NCBI GenBank assembly: GCA_015039465.1 | Contig: MU130029.1 | Location: forward strand, 21,994 to 85,993 | Direction of reading: 5' to 3' | Length of the DNA stretch: 64,000 nt | Origin: Phlegmacium glaucopus | Lineage: Eukaryota > Basidiomycota > Agaricomycetes > Agaricales > Cortinariaceae | Part shown: positions 33,460 through 44,713 of the stretch, in pieces | Numbering within the stretch: position 1 is the stretch's first letter | Layout of the letters: the number at the start of each line of letters is the position of its first letter | The notes under the pieces: generated by a model | What the model was told of the DNA's origin: nothing | What the model saw: only the letters and a program-made list of their open reading frames with translations | Databases searched by the model: none | Position numbers and translations under genes: made by a program

Positions 33460-36400
33460 TCAGTACCCAACTCGGTGAAGATTGGGAACTGTCTTGGATT
33501 GAACATTGCACCGACTTTGATGCTCATGTTGGAATTTAAGCTCCTGAACATGGTCAGCAATATGTATCACGAGAACATTTACTGGGGTATTCTTGTGTGT
33601 TGAACCCTGGTAATTGGTCCCCAAGCTCCTCGTCACACGCTTCTTGATGAGCTGAAGGTAATTGACCACTGCTGAGATATTCCCCAGACAATCCCAGTCG
33701 GCGTAAATCCCCTTTGCAGCAAATAAAGCCTTAAGAGAGTGCAGTGAGTAAGAGGTGGCTAATAGAGAAAATGCAAACCTTCAAATATCCAATAAGGTGT
33801 TCGATATTCATATCAATCCCCATGGCATGTCCTTGGAGCCCAGATGGATTCACAAGCATGATATCTTGCATAATATTCCTGGAACTAGTGGTTAGGCAAG
33901 TATAATTGACATGAATCACAGAACCTATGCAAACTCTGGTGTCCAAACCTCCTTGATGTTGAAAAGTAAATGCAGAATTTTGGTTGAATAGTTGTTCAAG
34001 CCGGCACCTCAAAAAATGCATGCAATGTCAGGTAAAATATCTTCTATGCGTCCAAAATCTCCAGTAGCAATGGCATTAGTGAGTTCAATGACATAAAGCA
34101 GGTCGTGAGTAAGCAGGACAGTGTTTTTGTGGACGGAGTCGGCTGGAGAAGTTTGCTCGACCTTGTCTTCCAAGTCAGAGTTGGTGGATGTTTTGGACTT
34201 CTTAGACTTCTTTGTGTTCTTGGGAGCATTGGACTTTGGTATGTTGGAAGTTGGTGTGGCATATTTCTTGATAATACGTTGAGCTATCAAAATAAGGTCC
34301 TCGGGCTTGGGATGTGCTTTTGCAAAGTCAGATAAGGACAGTTGGCCACATTCCTCACACCATGCATTGAAAATAAGGCCTTCGAGGATTTGTGTAAGTG
34401 CTGTCAAAAGGGTATGGAAATCGGGTTTTTCAGAAGCTAGGCGAACTTTTTTGAGGATATTGAAATAGTATGTGAGTGAGCCATGTTCAGATATCACTCC
34501 ACGGTGGACGTTGAGGAGCACCCAGATCAGATTCATTAGCAAGTGAAACATCCCAAATGCCAGCATGAAGATTTCGCATCGTTCCCAAGCAGAGACATCT
34601 TTGGTGCGAAGAGCCTGCACACTGCATATCCTAGAATTGGTCAATTGATCATTTAGACAAGGAATGGCGTATTCATTCAATTCCTGAGGATCTCGCTTGA
34701 GCTGCTGGATATAGACTTCGTCATGTACATGCAGGTTGCCAGTAATGCTAGCTTCCTCGATAGTCGAAGTGCAAACAGGGTAGCATCTCATTTTCTCTCC
34801 TGGGGGGAGTTGGCGTCGTGGTTTGTTCTGGAATAAGGGGTCTGAACTGAGATCTGAAAGCTCAGGAACGTACTTCAAGAGAATTTTCAAGATGTTGACA
34901 GTGGTCTGTGAGAAGTATGAAGTAGACGCCTCAACAGAAGGCCATAAATCTTGCATTTTGAGCGGCTTTGCTTTTTTGAGATTCTCCATCATTGGTGCCA
35001 AGCGCATATCATCAAGTTGTGCGTGCGGAAGTTCGTAAATGACTAGGAAGGTGCCAGATTGGACTTTACTCATTGCATCAGGACACTGTTCAATGAAAAT
35101 TGAACTTCTCATGTTCATGTTGAATGGAGAAGCCAGCTAACGTGGAAACAGTTGTGGCAATAGACAAGAAGGACATCATCAATCCACATCTTTGAAGGAT
35201 GTTCATCAAATTATGCGATGCCCCAGTCAATGAGGCCATTAATCCGAGCCCTACTTGTACCCGGCATGAGTTATGAGAGTGTAGGTAATGGACTTGCGAG
35301 CTAATAATATTTCTTGTCTGGAAATAATTAATTGGCGTTTTTAAAAAAAAAGGAATGGTAAAACTCACTGTAGGGCAATTGCGTGACTGTTTGTCGTGAG
35401 ATCCCTTTGGCTCACTTGCTGTGTGAAGAACCGATGACCAGGTAGGGGTAACATCCTTGGCAATCGGATCCATTATCGTGTTGATATCCCATCCTTCAAC
35501 GAATTCCGGAGTTGTTTGTGCAGTTGTCATAAAGATGTTGGGTTTAGCGGCCTCCATCTCCTCATTGACCAGATCACAAGCGATGTCAACAGCATGAGGA
35601 ACCATCCATTTCTTGAGAATCCTAGAGCCTTTGTCATCCTCAAGAATTGTAGACAGAAGTTGACAGATATTATCTTCATTTTTTTGACGAAAGAAAGCGG
35701 TACGAGCCAGGGGATTAGAAGTCTCAGAGCCCAGAAGATGCAGCAATAATAGTGTCGGGGTCAGGTCAGCGTCCAGAAGAATATTCTGCACCAATTTGAT
35801 AGCCTCAACTTTTGTTGTCTTCTTCTTTCACAATCGTGGTTTGGTATCTGTCGGAGAGGCTGGACTTAGATCGTTCCCGAAAGTGTCTTTGAATGCAGGG
35901 AGCAGTTGACGGTTGTCAATCGCAAGAGGTGATAGGTTGTTGGCAAACATGTGGCCATCCCAATGATCCAGACAGTAATCAGAGTCAGGCATGAGAGATT
36001 GAGATTCCGGATATGCACTGGGTGAGTAGCTGTTAGACTCATGTGGTCCGGATTCGCTCCAATGTTGGATTGGTGTATAATTTGGTGACGGGGTAATCGG
36101 CAAGAAGCTGGAGGGATTTTGCACTACAGGATGACTGGATTTCGAGGTCAGAGAATAAATTAGATAGTAGAAATTCAGTGACATACCTGGTGTAATAGTC
36201 TGGGTAGAATCCATTGGAACAATCTTGAGGTATTAGAGGCACAGCAAACATATCTTCTTGGCCCGGCCTGTAATGATATCCAGAGTCAACATCCATCAGA
36301 AAAGAATCAGGTGTTTTGGGAGTCATTAAGCCATGTGGTGCCGAGTATTGGGGGTGAATTGAACCAGAGGCCTCCCAGCGTCTATTGGGAACAGTTTGGA

Positions 36401-36548
36401 GAGCAGGAATGGAGCCTTTCTTGCGTCTAGCATTTCGTTCCGCTGCTTTGCTGCCAGGGATAACAAAGGCTGGTTGAGTATTGTAGCCAGTATTTTCATC
36501 AGGGTGAGCATGCTGGGGTCTAACAGAAAAGGATGCAGGGTGGGGCAT
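33460..36548 (-). pseudogene. DUF6589-type protein, decayed
   Basis: The probable start is ATG 36,548 (MPHPASFSVRPQHAHPDENT). A disordered Pro/Ser-rich N-region is followed, across an intron near 36,180, by the conserved part: KVEAIKLVQNILLDADLTP, then SIFIEQCPDAMSKVQSGTF, EWTPEFA-like VWTPEFA, IDMNIEHLIGYLK and VNYLQLIKKRVTRSLGTNY near the end. At least four introns join cleanly. Damage: TGA at 35,830-35,828, a 1-nt loss near 35,120 and TGA at 34,011-34,009. From memory this family is called DUF6589 and is expanded in Agaricomycetes; no biochemical role is known to me. Its position inside TIRs suggests a part in transposition. It converges on the RecQ-like gene. Confidence 0.75.
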
Positions 36549-37465
36549 TTTATTCAAAAAGGCGGGGTATTGAAGCAGAGTACAGAGGATAGCAAAGAGC
36601 GAAAGGTATGAATGACCAGAGCAGGACTGAGCGCGTTCCAAAAATACAACCAAGGGGGTGTCGGGATCGAAATCCTGGACCACTACCCGGTTAGTTAGTC
36701 CCCGCTGGAGGCCCCTAATTTTTTTTCTGACCCCTAAGTAGAGAGGTCTCAAAAGATGATTCCCAGACCTATTATGACTATTGGACTTGAGAAAAGTACC
36801 CTACATAGCTATAGAATACATATCACAATGTTGTATTGCACAAAATTCCCAAAAATCCAATGATCAATGGGGTAATTGCTCTGTTATAATCTTATATGAC
36901 CATGGTCTGACTCATAATTTTGACCAGTATCACCTGCACTGCATTGGACTAGAGCAGCAGCCCCGAAAATGGATTTGCAACGCTTGCAAGGCATCTGGGT
37001 TGGGCGAGGCGATGATGTCATATTTCCTTATATAGATGTGTGCCTGATTACGTAGTATGGTTAGTCCGCCCAAGTTGGCTAAAATAAAAAATCCGACACT
37101 AGGTCGGATTTTTTAATCCCAACACCCCCTTGAATACAACCGCTAAAGTTAGAAATGATATCGTTGCCTCTATTAGGAAACAACGAACGATGCCGCTTGA
37201 TCGCCGGACTGATAAGGGATTGCCTACTAATTTAAACTCAGTTATACCGGTCCCTCTATCGAGGAGACCCTCTGGGGTTCTTGTTTCCTCTTTAGGAAGG
37301 GACCGGTCACCGGTCTAAGTTGAGCCTACGAGGAAACCCTCCGGGTTCTTGTTTCCTCTTTAGGAAGGGACGGTCACGAGGCTAGGGTTGAAACATCTGA
37401 GTTCATTTGGTGGTTTCGTACCAACTTCCAAGATCGTCCACGTGTGGTGGTTTAGTTGAGCCTAG

Positions 37466-37625
37466 AAAGAGATTCGAAAGATAACATTGCATGGAATGGA
37501 CGTATGTACTAAAAAACCCAAGCCCCAGTAAAAAAAAAGGATGCCCTAGCATAAAAGTAAGTCTAATAAGTCAATCATTATCATCCATTCGAAAGTATAT
37601 ATATGTGCCCAATATCCACAGAGAG
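37466..37625. repeat. spacer of the duplicated unit, copy 2 (right part)
   Basis: It starts GAAAGAGATTCGAAAGATAAC, exactly where the backwards block at 27,690 stops matching the unit. Together they show that the second unit was split here by transposon insertion. Confidence 0.8.
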
Positions 37626-37667
37626 AAACCGAAACCGATGAATATCATAACAAGTCCGAAATTAGTG

Positions 37668-39938
37668 TTATCGGAGGTCGGGCAACTGGGGTTGTCCGTG
37701 CGCCCTAGTAATTGGAGATAAAAGGCTCATCCGAGTAGTTCCTTCGCGACCTTGTCCTTGATCCAACGACGACGGTAACGATTCCGAAGGAATTTCAATT
37801 GAGTTACCAAAACTTCTCCTTCCTCCCAAATTGTTACCTTCATTCACATTACCACCGCCACCAACATCAACAATCGCGCCGACATTACTGCTTTGCGTAC
37901 TCAGCAAGCTGTCTCGTCCAAACTTGGACTCGGGGCCAATCTTCTTAGTCCTCGAAGCTGTACCGACCCCAACCATAGTTTGAGTCGTACTCATCCCATC
38001 GAAGCCCATTAACCCGAACTCGCCTAAATCCTCAGGGTAGGGGATCACGGTCTGGAGAGTACAACTGTCTTGAGGTTGGGATGACTTATATGGTGTGAAG
38101 GGATCGTATCCTTCTGCAGGCGTTTCTTCCTGAGAAAGGAGAGGCACAGCAAGACTAGAGCTCTGTCGGTGGGGAGAAGCTTCGTTCTGAAGCCTAAGAA
38201 GGGTCACGCCGGGAGGAGAAGAAGGCGGACTTGTCGATCGTGGTCGTTGTCTTGGTCCGCAACCAACGATACATCACTTGCTTGTCGTCGATATTGAGTA
38301 GGACTCCAACTTTCAGTCCTAGTCCCACTTTTCGGACCCCACACCTCATCATCCTCATCTTGCTGCGAGCATTCAAAGATAACTTCACTCCAAACTCATC
38401 ATCATCCTTGCCGTACCCGTACCCGTACCCATGCCCGTATCCATAACCAAGAGGTTCATAATCCGTTACCTGCGTCCCGGCGCTACTTATCGTCGTAGTC
38501 GATAGCATCCTGTCTTGCATAGGACTCGCATCCATAAAAGCCACTCTATCCATCTTGAGAGCATCTCCTGCTCGATCCTCCTTACCACCACCACCACCAG
38601 CCTTTTCACGATATTTCCTTCGATAAATGAACCACCGAACGACGAAAAGCAGACAAGAAAGCGCAAAGAACGATAATATCCCAATAAGGACCATAATCCC
38701 AACTGATAATCGCTTCCCGCCTACATTCACCATTGAACTATCTCCATTACCATTCCCATTAGTAGAGATGGGTTGGTTCGACATTCTTGCGGTGTTGAAC
38801 TCCTGCAACGCCTGCGTAGGGTTCGTCAATGACATCAACCCTAACTGTGGTTTTATAGTCTGCAATGCGCCGCCATCCGTTTGGTTATCAGAGGGAGGGA
38901 AAGATCCATCAGGGTTAGGTGTCGTATACGCCATAACAGTATACACATTCCTCATGAACGGAACGCCAAGAACCATATCTTCTACTAAATGTGAATTCAA
39001 TAGTTGAGCATCGGCGATTTGTATGAGTCCGGTACAGAATTGGGATTGATTGTCTTGGGGTGGTTCAGCTGTGAGATCGAGCGGGTGAAGGGGTATTTCT
39101 GGACGGTCGTCGAGTGATATAGTCATGTTGAGTGGTGTATTACATGGAACGTAATCTGAATAAAAAATATTAGAGACTATTGTCGCGAGGGTACAAAAGA
39201 AAGAAACGCACACATCCCATCCTGCGCAGGACGTATCCCAATCGCGCCATAAATCCCATTAGCTATCGCCGTCGTCGTCAAAATCAGAGGAACTCCAGAA
39301 TCCAAGATAGCAATAGGGGAGGTACGTCCACTAATCGATCTGCCCACTTGGATCTGTTGGGTTGTCCCATTGACATACACAGTAATGGCTGTAACAGTAA
39401 CCTTCCAAAATAATGTCCCTGGTGTGTCCCCACTGGCGTTGAATATTGTATGAGACTTGGGTTAGAGACGACAGAAGAGGGGTGTCGTCCGATACCGAAT
39501 ACAGATGGTATTTGAGTTGATCCAGGACGGGAGAGTGCTAGAGAGAGAAATTGGGATGATGGAGCTACGTTGGTAGGAGTGAGTGAAAAGAGGTTGGAGG
39601 CCCAAGCCGCTCCGTCTGGGTTGTTATCTGTTCCTGGCCAGACACGTTGTGCGATAATCGAGTTGAGAGGGAGTGCTAAACCAAGGACACCACTGGGATT
39701 TGTGGCTAAGGCTCGTTTTCAGCGTCTGTCACTGCAGCTGCCAATAGGTGGCTAGGTCCGAAGAGAAAGATGTCGACGGACCAAAAGCTTGGTTATCTAC
39801 CACATAACCCCCAATCGATACTTTATCCCACACATTGGGTCCAGAAGCCGACCCAGATAGACACGGAATGGAAAAGTTTTCACCGGTCTGAATTGAACCG
39901 CTTGGATCGTACATAGTTTGAGGGCCATCGCCTTGCAT
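37668..39938 (-). pseudogene. membrane-anchored aspartic-protease-like protein, copy in unit 2
   Basis: On the minus strand the order is VWDKVSIGGYVVDNQAF (pepsin-type strand), AILDSGVPLIL with the second catalytic motif DSG (about 39,295), an intron at about 39,210-39,155, CTGLIQ...VLGVPFMRNVYTVMAY (end of the pepsin fold), a membrane helix (VLIGILSFFALSCLLFVVRW, about 38,690-38,630) and a long cytosolic tail with YGYGHGYGYGYG. Frame changes near 39,760, 39,715, 39,440 and 38,215 break it. I cannot find the first catalytic DTG upstream, though remnants may extend to 40,324. It is a paralogue of 42,490-44,713. Family A1 proteases cut proteins at acid pH at the cell surface or in vacuoles. Confidence 0.78.
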
Positions 39939-40559
39939 GGCATTGAGTCCTCTTCCCTTCCTTAAAGTCTAGACACTCACAGATTGCACTGGCAGCTCCT
40001 CAGCGGCTCACCCAAATTATCTTCATAACCTCTAACTCACTGTCTGAAGCATGGCAGGTAAGGGAGGACAAGATGCTTCGAGATGACTAGTATAAGAGGA
40101 TTGTTAACTCCACAAGAAATGTAACCTACCCGTTGGACCTCAATAATATGGAAATTCTCTTTTTTGCAGGTCATACATAGTGCGTTCACAAGGCCAATGC
40201 GACCACGACGGTCCTGGTCGGAACGGAGACGGGCGACCCATCGGTCTTCGTAAAATCGACAATGCATTGTAGGTTTTGTCAACTGCATATGCCGTGCCTC
40301 CCTCTGATATACTTTGACAATCAACTAGTTGGTGTTAGATTTGGAGTTGTTGTGTAGTTGTTGTGTATGGTCTAATGATAGTCGCTGAGGTAGAGACCTT
40401 GTGAGGTGTAGGATTAAAGGAAGCGTAACTCGGTTGGATATGTCCAGTCTACGAGTAGGGAGTAAACCATAGATAGGAGCAAAGTGACGAAGAAGAGGGA
40501 AAAATAGAGAAGAATGTGATTAGCCGTGGGAAAAATAGAACCCGGCGTTTGCCGGTGCA

Positions 40560-40830
40560 TTAAGCGTCAATCCTGATGGAGACTCCACAAAAGAACGAGT
40601 CCTATAAATAGGACTTGTAATGTCGTCCGCAGACAACTCGATGTGGAACATGATGTAGAAGCGATCCTCTGTGTATTTAAGTAAGAAAGAAAAAATAAGT
40701 CAAACGTTTAAGAGGGTAAGAAGGGAACGTATGAGATCAGAAGAACCGGTATCAACTTGTAATGAGAATTGTTAGTTTGTTGAAGGTATGCACTATTGAA
40801 TTGCAATGGACGGTTATTTTCCAATCAACC
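40560..40830. repeat. upstream region of the protease, directly joined to a dehydrogenase fragment
   Basis: 40,590-40,830 matches 44,690-44,960, the sequence 5' of the third-unit protease (GTATTTAAG, AAGAAAGAAAAAATAAGTCAAA, ACTTGTAATGAGAATTGTT). At 40,831 it changes without spacer into the interior of the dehydrogenase gene, which marks a tandem-duplication breakpoint. The same join is seen in mirror block 1. Confidence 0.85.
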
Positions 40831-41356
40831 ATGTCAAAGTGGATAAATATCACATCGATATTCTGTGCGCCCATTTCATACAAAGACCACACATTTTGAC
40901 ATTGTGGTTAGTTCCAATCTCTTTCAAGTTGGAGATATCCTTCCAGACCTATAGGCCCAGCATGCATCGGTATCATCGGAGTAGCACCCTCTGCCGACCT
41001 AAATCTTTCCTCCAAACGCAATGATAATAGCTCCAACCCGGAATGGAAGCCCAGTTTATTCGAGCGCGTCCACGGGAGTGCTCCTGATATCGCAGGGAAG
41101 GGAATGGAAAACCCAATAGGGATGATTATGGGCCGGACAGATGATGTTGGGACATCTAGGGGAGAAGGAAGCTGCTGACGCGGTTATGAAGGCAATTGAG
41201 AATATATTGAAGGAGGCTAAGGATGCTCAGCTAAGAGGCGAGGACGATTTGTTGACTCCCGATGTGAATGGGAAAGGAACAACGGAGGCGTTGGGAAAAG
41301 CGATCGAAAATGAGATTCTAAAGACAAAAAGGTCAGAAAGGATGTTGTCCGAATAG
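40831..41356 (+). pseudogene. tartrate dehydrogenase 3' fragment, unit 3
   Basis: It begins in the middle of the gene (VKVDKYHIDILCAHF) and lacks the first 62% of the coding sequence, including the GDGIG turn. A 6-base insertion (near 40,930), a frame change before GPACTG-equivalent sequence (near 40,955) and another near 41,127 break it. The 3' part (41,141-41,356) remains open, with DAVMKAIENI and the same C-terminus. It is non-functional. Confidence 0.9.
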
Positions 41357-41407
41357 CAAATCGTAGGCCGTTGTAGTCCGCGTGGAAAAGATGTTGAATT
41401 GAAACGT

Positions 41408-42059
41408 TTAACGGATGTAAGCAGGGGGTGGTTCGCTGGTCTGGACACTAGCTAATCCAGGAAGATTCGTTGGTATTGGTAGAATATTTGTACCGGCTTG
41501 ATATTGACCAACAATATCGGTGGCGGTGGTAGGTGTAGTATTGCTTAATTCCACAACACGTCGTTGAAGCTCCTGGATTCGTTGTCGATGGTTCACTGCA
41601 CCCCCTGGTTCATTTTCCAACCTATGAATTTCGACCATCACCACCTGCACTTGCTGAATGCGCTCCACAAGGTCAAGGGTAAAATGTGGTTGCTCGTGTT
41701 CAGAAATGGGAGAATGAATAGGTGGTGGTTCTGTTGGAGGGATGATGGAGAGGAGTGGCGGCTCTGCGACTCGAGAATTTGAACGCCTGGTATACGGACT
41801 AGGAGGTTGCTGAACGAGTGTGGTAGTAGTTCTAGTAGATCCTAAAGAATAACGAAGAAGGGCGCCCATGAACACATATCATTTCAAGAAACTCTATAAG
41901 CTTACTCCAGATACAGAGAGCTATGGGTGAAACAATAAGGAGAACGACAATAACGACGACGGCAATCCAGAAGTCAGGGACTATTACGCATAGAACAATA
42001 ATAACGACGACGACACCAATGATGCTGAAACAGATCTTGGAGTTTCGTGACTGGGACAT
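41408..42059 (-). CDS. membrane protein with C-terminal PPxY motif, copy in unit 3
   Basis: Exons 42059-41906 and 41841-41408 join in frame to 195 aa. Two adjacent hydrophobic stretches (about residues 10-27 and 30-50) replace the single Val-rich helix of copy 1, so it could form a hairpin or a single longer anchor. A Pro/Arg segment of about 50 residues found in copy 1 is absent. The coiled-coil (ERIQQVQVVMVEIHRLE) and the ending EPPPAYIR are kept. The retained frame, intron and motif suggest it is still under selection or recently duplicated. WW-domain binding through PPxY is an inference. Confidence 0.7.
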
Positions 42060-42236
42060 GGTGCTTGCGAAGGAGACGGCGCTTGATACGGTGTGAAACT
42101 AGCTCTAATTAGTAGATCCAGCTGACCCGTACGTCACGGTTCTACCGTTTAGTGCATTGCCTCGTGAGCGTAGTCTCCCGTAGCCAACCTGACGAAATGG
42201 GCTCTTTTTAAAATGTAATATTTGACACCCTCGTGA

Positions 42237-42430
42237 ACGAGAGGTTTTCGATTGTCCAAAAAGTGAAATGAAACTTATTGTAGTAGATATGGGTTGAAAG
42301 AGATTCGAAAGATAACATTGTATGGAATGGACGTACTAAGAAACCCCAAGAGAAAAGAAGGATGCCCTAGCATAAAAGTAAGTCCAATAAATCGATCATT
42401 ACCATCCAATATATATGTGCCCAATATCTA
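42237..42430. repeat. spacer of the duplicated unit, copy 3
   Basis: The uninterrupted version of the spacer, from GAACGAGAGGTTTTCG through GAAAGAGATTCG to GATGCCCTAGC. It serves as the reference for the transposon insertions in the other two units. Confidence 0.8.
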
Positions 42431-42489
42431 CACAGAGAAACAAAGAGAAAGCGAAATCGATGAATATCATAACAAGTCCGAAATTGGTG

Positions 42490-44713
42490 TTATGGGAGGT
42501 CGGGCAACTGGGGTTGTCTGTGCGCCATAGTAGTTGGAGATAAGAGGCTCATTTTCCCGACCTTGTCTTGATCCGACGATAATGGCGAAGATTCCGAAGG
42601 AATATCAAAATTACCACAACTTCTCCTTCCTCCGTCACCTTCGTTCGCATTATCACCGCCACCAAGATTAACAATCGCGCCCAACATTACTGCTTTGCGT
42701 ACTCAGCAGGCTGTCTCGTCCAAACTTAGACCCAAGGTCAATCTTTTTAGTCCTCGAAGCTGTACCGACCCCAGCCATAGTTTGAGTCGTACCCATCCCA
42801 TCGAAACTCATTAACCCGAACTCGCCTAAATCCTCAGGATAGGGGATTACAGTACGACTGTCTTGAGGTTGGGATGAGTTATATGGTGTAGGATTCTCTT
42901 CATGAGAAAGGAGAGGCACAGCAAGACTAGAACTTTGTCGATGAGAAGAAGAAACAGGAGCAGCTTCGTTCTGAAGCCGAAGAAGGGTGACACCAGGAGG
43001 AGAAGAAGGCGGACTTGTCGATCGTGGTCGTTCTTGGTCTGCTACCAACGGTACATCACTTGCTTGTTGTCGATATTGAGTAGGACTCCAGCTTTCAGTC
43101 CTAGTCCCACTTTTCCGACCCCACACCTCGTCATCCTCATCTTGCCGTGACCGTTCAAAGATAACTTGCGTTTTCTTCACCCCAAATTCATCATCATCAT
43201 CCTTGCCGTACCCGTACCTGTATCCATGCCCGTATCCATAACCAAGAGGTTCATAATCCGTTGCCTGCGTCCCGGCGCTACTTATCGTCGTGGTCGATAA
43301 CATCCTGTCTTGCATAGGACTCGCATCCATAAAAGCCACTCTATCCATCTTGAGAGCATCTCTTGTTCCCTCCTTACCACCACCACCAGCCTTTTCACGA
43401 TACTTCCTTCGATAAATGAACCACCGAACGACGAAAAGCAGACAAGAAAGCGCAAAGAAGGATAATATCCCAATAAGGACTATAATCCCAACTGATAATC
43501 GCTTCCCGCCTACATTCACCATTGAACTGTCTCCATTACCATTCCCATTAGTAGAGATGGGTTGGTTCGACATTCTTGCGGTGTTGAACTCCTGCAACGC
43601 CTGCGTAGGGTTCGTCAATGACATCAACCCTAACTGTGGTTTTATCGTCTGCAATGCGCCGCCATCCGTTTGGTTATCAGAGGGAGGGAAAGAACCATTA
43701 GAGTTAGGTGTCGTATACGCCATAACAGTATACACATTCCTCATGAACGGAACGCCAAGAACCATATCTCCTACTGAATGTGAATTCAGTAGTTGAGCAT
43801 CGGCGGTTTGTATGAGTCCGGTACAGAATTGGGATTGATTGTCTTGTGGTGGTTCAGCTGTGAGATCGAGTGGGTGAAGGGGTATTTCGGGACGGTCGTC
43901 GAGTGATATAGTCATGTTGAGTGGTGTATTACATGGCACGTAATCTAAATAGAAATTTTAGAAACCATCGTTGCAAGGGCAAAAAAAAGAAACGCACATT
44001 TCCCATCCTGCGCAGGATGTACCCCAATCGCACCATAAATCCCATTAGCTATCGCCGTCGTCGTCAAAATCAGCGGAACTCCAGAATCCAAGATAGCAAC
44101 AGGGGAGGTACGTCCACTAATCGATCTGCCCACTTGGATATGTTGGGTGGTCCCATTGACATACACAGTAATGGCTGTAACAGTAACCTTCCAAAATAAT
44201 GTCCCTAGTGTGTCCCCTACTGGCGTTGAATATCGTATGAGGCTTGGGTTAGAGACGACAGAAGAGGGGTGTCGTCCGATACCGAATACAGATGGTATTT
44301 GAGTTGATCCAGGACGGGAGAGTGCTAGAGAGAGAAATCGGGATGATGGAGCTACGTTGGTAGGAGTGAGTGAAAAGAGGTTGGAAGCCCATGCTGCTCC
44401 GTCTGGGTCGTTGTCTGGGTTGTTGTCTGGTATTGGCGGGATATGTTCTGATATAATCGAGTTGAGAGGAAGTGCTAAACCAAGGACACCACTAAAATTT
44501 GTGGCTAGAGGCTCGTTTTCAACGTCCGTCACTGCAGCTGCCAACGGGTCATCAGTTTGCCAAGTCCAAAGAGAAGGGAAGTCGACGGACCCAAAGCTTG
44601 GTTATCTGTCACATAACCCCCAATCGATACATTATCCCACACAATTGGTCCAGAAGCTGATCCAGATAAATACGGAATGGAAAAGTTTTTACCGGTCGGA
44701 GTTGAACCACTAG
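42490..44713 (-). pseudogene. membrane-anchored aspartic-protease-like protein, copy in unit 3
   Basis: This is the better-preserved copy. LAAAVTDVENEPLATNFSG, then GLALPLNSII, AILDSGVPLIL (second catalytic motif), an intron at about 43,997-43,945, YYVPCNTPLNMTISL, FCTGLIQ, VLGVPFMRNVYTVMAY, one membrane helix and a Ser/Gly/Tyr-rich tail of about 200 residues are in one frame from 44,544 to 42,680. A frame change near 44,600 separates it from the preceding NFSIPYLSGSASGP...VSIGGYV part, and another near 42,687 truncates the tail. The first catalytic DTG is not visible. It could still make a truncated membrane protein but probably not an active protease. Confidence 0.75.

Larger units (their letters stand above)
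30825..37386. mobile_element. 6.56-kb TIR element carrying RecQ-like and DUF6589 genes
   Basis: Left end CCTAGCCTCATGACCGTCCC; right end, complemented, CCTAGCCTCGTGACCGTCCC. The inverted repeats run about 190 bp, through GCGGCATCGTTTGTTG to CTAACTTTAGCGGTTGTATT. The right repeat carries an extra internal duplication of about 75 bp of its own tip. Two convergent genes lie inside, RecQ-like on plus and DUF6589 on minus, 182 bases apart. Both are decayed. It sits between the spacer and protease of the second unit. No clean target duplication is visible next to these ends (GTTGATC / GGTTGAA), because further pieces of the same family flank it. No classical transposase is visible, so either product may provide that function. 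Confidence 0.85.

Noticed and set aside
38231..39413. Plus-strand frames opposite the protease genes (also 42,902-44,199)
   Set aside because: They are antisense shadows. The minus strand has the pepsin-type motifs and membrane helix.
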